From assembly GCF_025370935.1 (NCBI RefSeq), contig NC_133472.1, positions 37,466,884 through 37,530,883 on the forward strand: a stretch of 64,000 bases of DNA, in the 5' to 3' direction. Source of the stretch: Choristoneura fumiferana. Taxonomy: Eukaryota; Arthropoda; Insecta; Lepidoptera; Tortricidae. The notes beneath the pieces were generated by a model. That model had not been told where the DNA came from. It was given only the letters and a program-made list of their open reading frames with translations, and searched no databases. Positions 46,366-54,889 of the stretch are shown here, in pieces (the stretch's first letter is position 1; each line of letters starts with the position of its first letter). The translations under genes were made by a program, and so were the position numbers.

Positions 46366-46942
46366 CCTGTAACCCATAATATAACGATTGAACGCTCAGA
46401 TGTTGTAATCTGCCATGACAATTAAATGTCCAGATATGATAATCTGCTATGACAATTGAATGTCCAGACATGGTAGTCTGCTATGACGATTGAACGTCCA
46501 GATTTGGCAATCTGCTGTGACAATTGAATGTCCAGACATGGTAGTCTGCTATGACGATTGAACGTCCAGATTCGGCAATCTGCTGTGACAATTGAATGTC
46601 CAGACATGGTAGTCTGCTATGACGATTGAACGTCCAGATTTGGCAATCTGCTGTGACAATTGAATGTCCAGACATAGTAGTCTGCTATGACGATTGAACG
46701 TCCAGATTTGGCAATCTGCTATGACAATTGAATGTCCAGACATGGTAAGTCTGCTATGACGATTGAACGTCCAGATTGGCAATCTGCTGTGACAATTGAA
46801 TGTCAGACATGGTAGTCTGCTATGACGATTGAACGTCCAGATTCGGCAATCTGCTGTGACAATTGAATGTCCAGACATGGTAGTCTGCTATGACGATTGA
46901 ACGTCCAGATTTGGCAATCTGCTGTGACAATTGAATGTCCAG
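46366..46942 (-). repeat. 34-bp tandem array, minus-strand copy
   Basis: The same alternating 34-bp units as at 49305-49882, in the same place upstream of Gag. Unit starts on the minus strand step down from 46942 to 46399 in 16 intervals, making 17 units, with a few one-base irregularities. The number equals that in the intact copy. Short open frames running through the array are by-products. Confidence 0.9.
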
Positions 46943-47598
46943 TATTTCATTTTCTTCTATGTGCTATCCTACACTAGTTAAAAACCAATTTAATAGTCAT
47001 TACCAAAACTGTTTTATAGGTATTATATCAATATAAGTCAATTAAATGACCGGGTTTTATCCCGCTAAAACTAGAGCCTCTTGTTCGAATTGGACGTAGT
47101 ACGTGCAACATTATAAGCATTACACATGAAGGTTGAAACGACTTCCTTCATAGAAACGATTTTATTAGTACCCTTGGATAAAGGAACTTATGGCACAGGT
47201 ATGTTTAAATAACGCGTCTAAATTACAAACATTCAACGCCTACAATGTTGTAACAATTTCAACATTGACAACATTGTAACAATTTCGTAGGCAGACTCCA
47301 TAGTGTGCCGCGATAGGTAAACAAAACGAATTCCCAACATTTCTTATTTGACAGCCAATTTGTTCCTTATTGGGTTACTTTAAGGTGCATGATAAAAGTG
47401 TAATGCATTCCAAATTTCTCTGTTTGATGATGATTCGAATTATTAGAAAAATTTTGTTCCTATATTTGTTTCTTACTCTTAGTTATTCAGGTGAGGCACA
47501 ACTAAGCTTATTGCTTTAATAAACTGCGTTAAGAAACAACCATCTGCTTATTTTTTTTTTTTTTTTTTTTTTTTATCGCCTTTAGGTACTTACTATTT
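46943..47598 (-). other. Retrotransposon leader of the minus-strand copy
   Basis: The untranslated region between primer-binding site and tandem array, nearly identical to 48648-49304. It includes a run of 24 T on the plus strand (47551-47574). Confidence 0.85.
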
Positions 47599-47610
47599 TC
47601 CTCGTCGCCA
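47599..47610 (-). other. Primer-binding site, minus-strand copy
   Basis: On the minus strand the sequence is TGGCGACGAGGA, two bases inside the 5' LTR. It is complementary to the 3' end of tRNA-Ser(GCU) including CCA, and identical to 48636-48647. Confidence 0.85.
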
Positions 47611-47612
47611 CA

Positions 47613-47790
47613 TGTAATGTTCACTTTATGCTCTGCAATTTACTTTAAGTGACTCACTGCACTAGATCAAAACGTACCACCACTCTCGCATCTATCCGGT
47701 CTGGCGGTCTCACGACAACTGTCCTCCCTCTCCGCTGTTGTGACGTATACGCTTGAGACAGGATATTCATTAATATAGCAATACACTACA
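47613..47790 (-). repeat. 5' LTR of the minus-strand retrotransposon
   Basis: 178 bp. Compared with the 182-bp LTR of the intact copy it has about half a dozen differences, mostly single-base losses in short runs (for example gctata for gcctata, cataaagtg for cataaaagtg). That pattern suggests sequence errors near the gap as much as true decay. Confidence 0.9.
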
Positions 47791-47795
47791 GTGAC
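47791..47795. repeat. Target duplication GTGAC, right
   Basis: The partner of 42711-42715. Confidence 0.9.
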
Positions 47796-47842
47796 TATTT
47801 CATGCGAATCATAAAAAACACTAAGTCGTCATATGATGTAGG

Positions 47843-48366
47843 NNNNNNNNNNNNNNNNNNNNNNNNNNNNNNNNNNNNNNNNNNNNNNNNNNNNNNNNNN
47901 NNNNNNNNNNNNNNNNNNNNNNNNNNNNNNNNNNNNNNNNNNNNNNNNNNNNNNNNNNNNNNNNNNNNNNNNNNNNNNNNNNNNNNNNNNNNNNNNNNNN
48001 NNNNNNNNNNNNNNNNNNNNNNNNNNNNNNNNNNNNNNNNNNNNNNNNNNNNNNNNNNNNNNNNNNNNNNNNNNNNNNNNNNNNNNNNNNNNNNNNNNNN
48101 NNNNNNNNNNNNNNNNNNNNNNNNNNNNNNNNNNNNNNNNNNNNNNNNNNNNNNNNNNNNNNNNNNNNNNNNNNNNNNNNNNNNNNNNNNNNNNNNNNNN
48201 NNNNNNNNNNNNNNNNNNNNNNNNNNNNNNNNNNNNNNNNNNNNNNNNNNNNNNNNNNNNNNNNNNNNNNNNNNNNNNNNNNNNNNNNNNNNNNNNNNNN
48301 NNNNNNNNNNNNNNNNNNNNNNNNNNNNNNNNNNNNNNNNNNNNNNNNNNNNNNNNNNNNNNNNNN
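47843..48366. other. Assembly gap (524 N)
   Basis: A run of 524 N, so a gap with an estimated size. On its left, 47 bp of unique flank (47796-47842) follow the minus-strand element. On its right, 85 bp precede the plus-strand element. The two sides show no evidence of being contiguous. Confidence 0.98.
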
Positions 48367-48451
48367 TTTTTTTGCAGACTGTATTTTTGTTTTTGACTGT
48401 AACTTGTATTGTCATCCAAACTACATTTGCCATACCAATTTGGTGTGATGG
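48367..48451 (+). repeat. Left flank of the plus-strand retrotransposon, copy of 29102-29183
   Basis: It matches the end of the empty site in copy A (tgcagactgtatttttgtt, then gtattgtca, ccaaactacatttg) and so places the insertion. It is more diverged than the rest of the duplication, with several extra bases and an altered last ~12 bases. It lies at a contig edge beside the gap. The final GATGG (48447-48451) is the left target duplication, matching GATGC on the right at four of five bases. Confidence 0.8.
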
Positions 48452-48633
48452 TGTAGTGTATTGCCTATATTAATGAATATCCTGTCTCAAGCGTATACGT
48501 CACAACCAGCGGAGAGGGAGGACAGTTGTCGTGAGACCGCCGGACCGGATAGATGCGAGAGTGGTGGTACGTTGTTGATCTAGTGCAGTGAGTCACTTAA
48601 AGTAAATTGCAGAGCATAAAAGTGAACATTACA
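48452..48633 (+). repeat. 5' LTR
   Basis: 182 bp, starting TGTAGTGTATTGCC and ending GAACATTACA. It is identical to the 3' LTR at 53860-54041 by direct comparison. The TG...CA ends are the integrase-processed termini. An AT-rich ctatattaatgaatat near the start could serve as a core promoter, but I see no canonical AATAAA signal inside. Confidence 0.95.
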
Positions 48634-48635
48634 TG

Positions 48636-48647
48636 TGGCGACGAGGA
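48636..48647 (+). other. Primer-binding site for tRNA-Ser(GCU)
   Basis: TGGCGACGAGGA lies two bases after the LTR. It complements the acceptor end of animal tRNA-Ser(GCU), which ends in ...CCUCGUCGCCA. Twelve bases pair, after which the match to the T stem is lost. This is where minus-strand DNA synthesis would begin. Confidence 0.85.
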
Positions 48648-49304
48648 AAATAGTAAGTACCTAAAGGCGATAAAAAAAAAAAAAAAAAAAAAAATAAGCA
48701 GATGGTTGTTTCTTAACGCAGTTTATTAAAGCAATAAGCTTAGTTGTGCCTCACCTGAATAACTAAGAGTAAGAAACAAATATAGGAACAAAATTTTTCT
48801 AATAATTCGAATCATCATCAAACAGAGAAATTTGGAATGCATTACACTTTTATCATGCACCTTAAAGTAACCCAATAAGGAACAAATTGGCTGTCAAATA
48901 AGAAATGTTGGTAATTCGTTTTGTTTACCTATCGCGGCACACTATGGAGTCTGCCTACGAAATTGTTACAATGTTGTCAATGTTGAAATTGTTACAACAT
49001 TGTAGGCGTTGAATGTTTGTAATTTAGACGCGTTATTTAAACATACCTGTGCCATAAGTTCCTTTATCCAAGGGTACTAATAAAATCGTTTCTATGAAGG
49101 AAGTCGTTTCAACCTTCATGTGTAATGCTTATAATGTTGCACGTACTACGTCCAATTCGAACCAAGAGGCTCTAGTTTTAGCGGGGATAAACCCGGTCAT
49201 TTAATTGACTTATATTGATATAATACCTATAAAACAGTTTTGGTAATGACTATTAAATTGGTTTTTAACTAGTGTAGGATAGCACATAGAAGAAAATGAA
49301 ATAC
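48648..49304 (+). other. Retrotransposon leader region
   Basis: An untranslated region between primer-binding site and tandem array, with no long frame. It holds a run of 23 A (48672-48694) and an inverted pair acaatgttgt / acaacattgt (48968-48977 and 48994-49003) that could form a stem with a 16-base loop. Such a stem could take part in genome dimerisation or packaging. That role is inference. Confidence 0.6.
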
Positions 49305-49882
49305 CTGGACATTCAATTGTCACAGCAGATTGCCAAATCTGGACGTTCAATCGTCATAGCAGACTACCATGTCTGGACATTCAATTGTCATAGCAGATTG
49401 CCAAATCTGGACGTTCAATCGTCATAGCAGACTACTATGTCTGGACATTCAATTGTCACAGCAGATTGCCAAATCTGGACGTTCAATCGTCATAGCAGAC
49501 TACCATGTCTGGACATTCAATTGTCACAGCAGATTGCCGAATCTGGACGTTCAATCGTCATAGCAGACTACCATGTCTGGACATTCAATTGTCACAGCAG
49601 ATTGCCAAATCTGGACGTTCAATCGTCATAGCAGACTACCATGTCTGGACATTCAATTGTCACAGCAGATTGCCGAATCTGGACGTTCAATCGTCATAGC
49701 AGACTACCATGTCTGGACATTCAATTGTCACAGCAGATTGCCAAATCTGGACGTTCAATCGTCATAGCAGACTACCATGTCTGGACATTCAATTGTCATA
49801 GCAGATTATCATATCTGGACATTTAATTGTCATGGCAGATTACAACATCTGAGCGTTCAATCGTTATATTATGGGTTACAGG
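49305..49882 (+). repeat. 34-bp tandem array in the leader (17 units)
   Basis: Units start at 49305 and then every 34 bp up to 49849. Two unit types alternate: one begins ctggacattcaattgtcac and continues agcagattgcc, the other begins ctggacgttcaatcgtcat and continues agcagactacc, so the higher-order period is 68 bp. The last two units are diverged and run into the first possible Gag start. Because 34 and 68 are not multiples of three, the frames through the array (64 codons, repeating every 68 bp) all terminate and are not protein-coding. The place, just upstream of Gag, recalls the repeated insulator-protein sites in the leader of Drosophila gypsy. That parallel is inference. Confidence 0.95.
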
Positions 49883-52800
49883 TCCTCCCATAACATGGCC
49901 GCATCGCTGACGTTGGAGAAGTTCGATTGCGAGGGAGATCCCACTTCGATAAGCAGTAGGTGGGAGCGCTGGAAAAGAGCTCTAAATGTCTACCTCCAAG
50001 CTGCAGGTATAGACGCAAACGAGAAAAAGAAAGCAAGTTTGCTTCATTTTGGTGGCATTGAATTGCAAGAAATATTTTACAATATACCGGGAGCCGATGT
50101 TGAATCAGCGAAAGATGTTGACGTATTTGCGACGGCCCTGTCTAAATTAGACTCATATTTTGCACCGAAGCAAAATAAGTTATTCGAAAGACACATATTC
50201 CGACTTATCAAACAAGAACCTAATGAGAAATTCGATAAATTTATGATACGCCTAAGGCAACAAGCGGACAAGTGTCAATTCAAAGACAAGAACGACAGTA
50301 TCATCGACCAGGTTACTGAGAAATGCCTTTCAACAGATCTTCGAAAAAAAATATTACAAATCGGAGACGATATAACCGTGGACAGAATAATTCTTGAAGC
50401 AAATACTTTGGAGGCGGTAAACAAACAACTGGAAGATTTTGCCGTTCCAGCTCCGGTGACAACAAGTTTGAATGTAAACAAAGTAGAAACAAGATTTAAA
50501 CGTAAACCAGAAAAAAATCGTAAAACTACATTCGAATGCACTAGATGCGGTAACCCCAGACACACATCAAATGACCCCAAGTGCCCAGCGAGGGACAAAA
50601 TTTGTCTGAAATGTGACATAAAGGGCCATTTTAGACGATACTGTAGAACCAAACTGACGTTAAAGAGGAAAAGTAATGAAACAGTCAACGAAGTACGTGA
50701 GACGACCAACAAAACACAATATATATTTCATATTGATGACGACGTTGAATTCGATTGCACCATCGGAGGGGTGAATACAAAGGTTTTGGTTGACTCAGGC
50801 TGCAAGCAAAATTTAATCACTGCAGAGACATGGGAGACCATGAAAAATAATGGTGCTGTAGTTCGAAATCAAATAGCCAAACCGGATGTAAAATTTATGG
50901 CTTACGGGAGCAGTACTCCATTAGAAATCAAAGGTTCTTTTGAAGCTGAACTGAAGCTTGGTAGCAAGTCGCAAGTGTGCACATTCTTTGTCACTACTGA
51001 CGGCACAAGAAACCTGTTGGGGAAAGTATCTGCAATGTCTTTGGGAATATTAAAAATTGGCTTGCACTTAGAAATCAACAATGTGAAATCTGAAACTTTT
51101 CCCAAATTTGAAAATGTTATGGTGGAACTACCAATAGATCGGTCTATACCAGCAATTTCACAACCGCACAGGAGGATACCTATACCTCTGGAGGAAAAAG
51201 TCGAGGAAAAAATAAAAGAGTTAGTAAAAAAGGATATCATAGAGGAGGTGCACGGATCTTCTAGATGGGTGTCACCAATAGTACCCATATTAAAAGATAA
51301 TGGCGAGGTGCGTCTTTGTGTTGATATGCGTCGTGCTAATGAGGCGATAATTCGCGAAAATCATCCATTACCAACGATGGACAAGTTATTACCCAAAGTC
51401 AAAGATGCTAAATATTATACGAAATTGGACATCAAAGACGCATTTCATCAAATCGAGATTGACCCAGATTCCAGACATATTACGACTTTTATTACTAGTA
51501 AAGGATTGTACCGATACAAAAGGTTAATGTTCGGTATATCTTGTGCCCCAGAAATCTTCCAAAAAACATTAGAACGAATATTACTAGGATGTGAAGGCGT
51601 AATTAACTACATTGACGATATTTTGGTTTTTGGAGGAAATCTGAAGGAACACGATACCCGTCTTGAGAAAGTAATGGCTGTCCTGAGAAAGAATAATGTC
51701 GTGCTCAGGGAAGATAAATGTCAGTATAGAATGAGAAAAATTGAATTCCTAGGACACGAGTTAACAGACAAAGGCGTCAAGCCACTTAAAAAATACATCA
51801 CAACCATACAAAGCTTTAGACCACCCAAAACTGTAGGTGAACTGCAGAGTTTCCTAGGCTTGGTGAATTTCATCAGTAAATGGGTCCCAAACTTTGCAAC
51901 ACTAACCGAACCTTTAAAGAAAGTGTTACGCAATAAATTAAGCGCTAGCCGTGATATTCAAAATGACTGGGGATCGGCTCAACAACAGGCATTTAAAACT
52001 TTAAAATTGGTTCTCAGTAATGTCCCCACATTAGGATATTTCGACGTAAAAGATCGAACAGTAGTATGGGCAGACGCAAGTCCGGTGGGACTAGGAGCTG
52101 TTTTAATCCAAATAAATAAACAGGGCCCCAGAGTGATTGCGTACGGCCATAAAACTTTAACCGAATGTGAACGTCGGTATTGTCAAACAGAAAAAGAGGG
52201 TTTAGCACTGGTCTGGGCTGTGGAACATTTCCACACGTTCCTATTTGGCAAACACTTTGAACTGATAACAGATCACAAACCGTTAGAAGTCATATTTGGC
52301 CCGAAATCAAAGCCATGTGCCAGGATAGAAAGATGGGTTCTGCGATTACAATCATACAAATATACCGTGATCTATAAATCAGGAAAAAACAATATCGCAG
52401 ACTCGTTGTCAAGACTGAGTGAATTCAATGAAGTTACACCCACTTTGCAAACTGATCACGTCCATCAAATTGTGGAACATACTCGACCTATAGCTGTTGC
52501 ACTGAAGGAAATAATGGAATGTTCAGCAAGCGACCCTGAAATTTTACAAGTTAAAGAAGGCCTTTATAATAATAATTGGGATGGGAACGTTAGAACCTAT
52601 AAAGTTTTCCAATCAGAACTGTGCTTTTATGACGATATCCTATTAAGAGGAAACAAAATTGTCATACCTGAGAAACTTCGCCGGCGAGTTCTTGATGCTG
52701 CTCATGAAGGACATCCAGGCATTGTAGCAATGAAAGGGAGATTGAGAACCAAAGTTTGGTGGCCTGGTTGTGATAAGAGTGCCGAACAAGTGGTAAAATC

Positions 52801-53725
52801 CTGCAAAAGTTGCACTTTAGTATCAGGGCCGAGCCCACCAAACCCTTTGAAACGTAGAACATTACCAGAAGAACCCTGGATTGACGTGGCAATCGACCTA
52901 TTGGGTCCACTCCCAAGCAATGAGCATTTGTTGGTAATAGTTGACTATTATAGTCGCTACAAAGAGATCAAAATATGCCGGAAAATAAATACAGCTGAAA
53001 TTGTATCACATCTGGAAGAGATTTTTAGTCGTGTTGGGAATCCAGCAAGTATAACGGCCGATAACGGAAAACAGTTCTGCAGTAATGAATTTAAATCATT
53101 TTGTACAGAAAGAAACATAGCTCTTTTTAATTCTATACCGTATTGGCCTCAACAGAACGGGGAAGTTGAACGCCAGAATAGAGACATTTTAAAACGTATA
53201 AAAATCAGCCAAGCTGAAAAACGGGATTGGAAAACAGGTCTTTTGGATTATTTAATTATGTACAATAGCACACCTCATTCAACAACAGGATCAACTCCTT
53301 CAGAGTTATTTTATAAACGAAAATTTAGAGATAAGATACCGATGATTAATGACTTAAATGGAACTAGGAAAGATGATAGGGAAATGAGAGATAAGGATCA
53401 AGAAAATAAAGCAAAAGGAAAGGAATATGCTGATAAAAAAAGGAAAGCTAAACATAATGATTTGAAACCTGGAGATAAAGTCTATGTAAAAAATATGAAT
53501 CGGGATAACAAAATGAGCTTGAATTATGATGAAACCCCTCATACGGTACAGAAAACCATAGGAGGAGATGTCGAAATATTAAATGATGATAATGGCAAGA
53601 TTTATAGAAGAAACGTGGTTCACCTTAAAAAGATCGAAGGGCAATGGAAAGTCTGCGATAAAGAAACTGAACAGGAGATTGATATTAACTCTCAACATGA
53701 TTCGGACTGTGAACCAAGGGAGTGA
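49871..53725 (+). CDS. gag-pol: Gag-Pol polyprotein of a Mag-like Ty3/gypsy retrotransposon
   Basis: A single 1284-codon frame encodes capsid-type Gag and all Pol enzymes, without a frameshift between them. Translation probably starts at the second methionine (49895, residue 9, aacATGgcc context), because the first lies in the degenerate end of the tandem array. Domains in order: Gag about 9-215; zinc knuckles C223-C226-H231-C238 (a variant with six residues before the last Cys) and C245-C248-H253-C258 (canonical); retropepsin with DSG at 308-310; reverse transcriptase about 430-610 with catalytic D520 and YIDD 580-583; RNase H with D735, E776 and D801; integrase zinc region H945, H948, C978, C981; integrase core D1009, D1064, E1100 with the usual 35-residue spacing; then a basic C-terminal part. 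All catalytic residues I looked for are present. It would make virus-like particles, reverse-transcribe the element RNA and integrate the DNA. It ends 134 bp before the 3' LTR, and no envelope follows. Confidence 0.97.
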   Translation: MGYRSSHNMAASLTLEKFDCEGDPTSISSRWERWKRALNVYLQAAGIDANEKKKASLLHFGGIELQEIFYNIPGADVESAKDVDVFATALSKLDSYFAPKQNKLFERHIFRLIKQEPNEKFDKFMIRLRQQADKCQFKDKNDSIIDQVTEKCLSTDLRKKILQIGDDITVDRIILEANTLEAVNKQLEDFAVPAPVTTSLNVNKVETRFKRKPEKNRKTTFECTRCGNPRHTSNDPKCPARDKICLKCDIKGHFRRYCRTKLTLKRKSNETVNEVRETTNKTQYIFHIDDDVEFDCTIGGVNTKVLVDSGCKQNLITAETWETMKNNGAVVRNQIAKPDVKFMAYGSSTPLEIKGSFEAELKLGSKSQVCTFFVTTDGTRNLLGKVSAMSLGILKIGLHLEINNVKSETFPKFENVMVELPIDRSIPAISQPHRRIPIPLEEKVEEKIKELVKKDIIEEVHGSSRWVSPIVPILKDNGEVRLCVDMRRANEAIIRENHPLPTMDKLLPKVKDAKYYTKLDIKDAFHQIEIDPDSRHITTFITSKGLYRYKRLMFGISCAPEIFQKTLERILLGCEGVINYIDDILVFGGNLKEHDTRLEKVMAVLRKNNVVLREDKCQYRMRKIEFLGHELTDKGVKPLKKYITTIQSFRPPKTVGELQSFLGLVNFISKWVPNFATLTEPLKKVLRNKLSASRDIQNDWGSAQQQAFKTLKLVLSNVPTLGYFDVKDRTVVWADASPVGLGAVLIQINKQGPRVIAYGHKTLTECERRYCQTEKEGLALVWAVEHFHTFLFGKHFELITDHKPLEVIFGPKSKPCARIERWVLRLQSYKYTVIYKSGKNNIADSLSRLSEFNEVTPTLQTDHVHQIVEHTRPIAVALKEIMECSASDPEILQVKEGLYNNNWDGNVRTYKVFQSELCFYDDILLRGNKIVIPEKLRRRVLDAAHEGHPGIVAMKGRLRTKVWWPGCDKSAEQVVKSCKSCTLVSGPSPPNPLKRRTLPEEPWIDVAIDLLGPLPSNEHLLVIVDYYSRYKEIKICRKINTAEIVSHLEEIFSRVGNPASITADNGKQFCSNEFKSFCTERNIALFNSIPYWPQQNGEVERQNRDILKRIKISQAEKRDWKTGLLDYLIMYNSTPHSTTGSTPSELFYKRKFRDKIPMINDLNGTRKDDREMRDKDQENKAKGKEYADKKRKAKHNDLKPGDKVYVKNMNRDNKMSLNYDETPHTVQKTIGGDVEILNDDNGKIYRRNVVHLKKIEGQWKVCDKETEQEIDINSQHDSDCEPRE

Positions 53726-53840
53726 TAAAGCAAAGTAAGAGAGGATTATTAAATATTTAAATTCTTGGATAATCTAATAATCATTGGTCAGGAATGTGAT
53801 TTTGGTATTGATATCGTGGTTGTCATTGTTATAAAATAAA

Positions 53841-53859
53841 AATAATAATAAGGAAGGGA
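53841..53859 (+). other. Polypurine tract
   Basis: The purine-rich run aataataataaggaaggga directly abuts the TGTAG start of the 3' LTR. It would resist RNase H and prime plus-strand synthesis. The same tract is present in the minus-strand copy. Confidence 0.85.
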
Positions 53860-54041
53860 TGTAGTGTATTGCCTATATTAATGAATATCCTGTCTCAAGC
53901 GTATACGTCACAACCAGCGGAGAGGGAGGACAGTTGTCGTGAGACCGCCGGACCGGATAGATGCGAGAGTGGTGGTACGTTGTTGATCTAGTGCAGTGAG
54001 TCACTTAAAGTAAATTGCAGAGCATAAAAGTGAACATTACA
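53860..54041 (+). repeat. 3' LTR
   Basis: 182 bp, identical to the 5' LTR at 48452-48633. It is followed by GATGC (54042-54046), the right target duplication, and then by sequence continuous with the empty site of copy A. Confidence 0.95.
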
Positions 54042-54664
54042 GATGCCATGAACCGTTGAAAAGTTCCGTCCTGTGGAGACGACCCTGGCCGGACTACCAG
54101 GATGTCACTACCAGATTATTGTATTGTCACGCAATTTACATAATTATACCAAATTTCAAGTCAATCCAACTACTGGGAGTTGGTTGAATTTAACTTGCAA
54201 GATTTGATGACAGACAGACAGACAACCGCGACAGGTGAAACTAAATAAAAGCTTGTAAATAAAAAAAACCTAGCCGTGTCTGGGTTTGTTATAGTTATAA
54301 TACTCTTAGGTTGCACTTGGTCCAAGAATTATATTGTATTGATATCATCCTCCTTTTTTGAAGTCGATTAAAAATTTACAAATTTTTCTACCTTTTTTAA
54401 TGTTAATGTTTAGCTGCACTACTCGTAATATTAACAATTAAAATCCCAACAAAATAAAAAAAACAACAAAACAAAAAACTTCGCGTATTGCGAAGATATT
54501 TTGTTTGTCTATAAGAAGTACATACAGCAGACGTAGTGAAAACTTATGAACAGTCAAGTCTTGAGGTGGATGTGAGAAAATGACTCCTTTTGGTTAAAAT
54601 TTAGCTTTTTGTGGAATTTTATTCCACGTCTTAAACTGCCGTGTCCTGGAGATCACGTCCTAAA

Positions 54665-54889
54665 TCCATACTAATATTATAAATGCGAAACAGTGTGTGT
54701 TTGTGTGTATGTTTGTCCGTCTTTCACGTCGTAACGGAGCGACGGATTGACGTGAATTTTGGCATAGAGATAGTTTATGGGCCCGAGAGTGACATAGGCT
54801 ACTTTAAATTCCGGAAAAATGTACAGTTCCCGAGGGAACAGCGCGCGATGACCGAATTCAACGTGGGCGAAGCCGCGGGCAAAAGCTAG
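54665..54889 (+). mobile_element. Non-autonomous Helitron, copy B
   Basis: The counterpart of 29802-30026, of the same length, with the same A^T junctions, TC start and CTAG end. A few base differences lie in its 3' half. Confidence 0.85.

Larger units (their letters stand above)
42716..47790 (-). mobile_element. Ty3/gypsy LTR retrotransposon, defective minus-strand copy
   Basis: The element is bounded by two LTRs (42716-42895 and 47613-47790), each starting TGTAG and ending TTACA when read on the minus strand, with a perfect 5-bp target duplication GTGAC at 42711-42715 and 47791-47795. The internal order on the minus strand is primer-binding site, leader with a T run of 24 on the plus strand, 34-bp tandem array, Gag-Pol, purine tract. 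It is the same family as 48452-54041 but 515 bp shorter. Most of that comes from one 499-bp deletion at 44436-44441. Many small indels break the coding frame, so it cannot encode its own proteins. It may still be mobilised by an intact relative because its ends and priming sites are preserved. Confidence 0.95.
48452..54041 (+). mobile_element. Ty3/gypsy LTR retrotransposon, intact plus-strand copy
   Basis: A complete 5590-bp element with identical 182-bp LTRs, tRNA-Ser primer-binding site, 1.2-kb leader with a 34-bp tandem array, a single Gag-Pol frame of 1284 codons and a polypurine tract. The pol order protease, reverse transcriptase, RNase H, integrase is that of Ty3/gypsy (Metaviridae). 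The tRNA-Ser primer and the protein texture point to the Mag-like lineage known from Bombyx. That lineage call is from memory. There is no envelope frame: only 134 bp separate the stop codon from the 3' LTR. Identical LTRs and an unbroken frame imply a recent insertion. The flanks GATGG and GATGC form a 4-of-5 target duplication, and copy A (29179-29183) shows the site empty. Confidence 0.97.

Noticed and set aside
47795..48473. 200-codon frames across the 48-kb gap
   Set aside because: They are almost entirely N. The flanking residues come from unique flank or LTR sequence.
49369..49826. Series of near-identical ~64-codon frames every 68 bp
   Set aside because: They are one tandem repeat read in rotating frames. 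Each stops after about 64 codons and none has family resemblance.
49305..49882. Regularly spaced repeats resembling a CRISPR array
   Set aside because: The units are directly tandem without unique spacers, occur twice in the same place of an LTR retrotransposon, and the DNA is insect.
53726..53859. Envelope gene of an errantivirus-like element
   Set aside because: Only 134 bp lie between the Gag-Pol stop and the 3' LTR, with no frame of any length.
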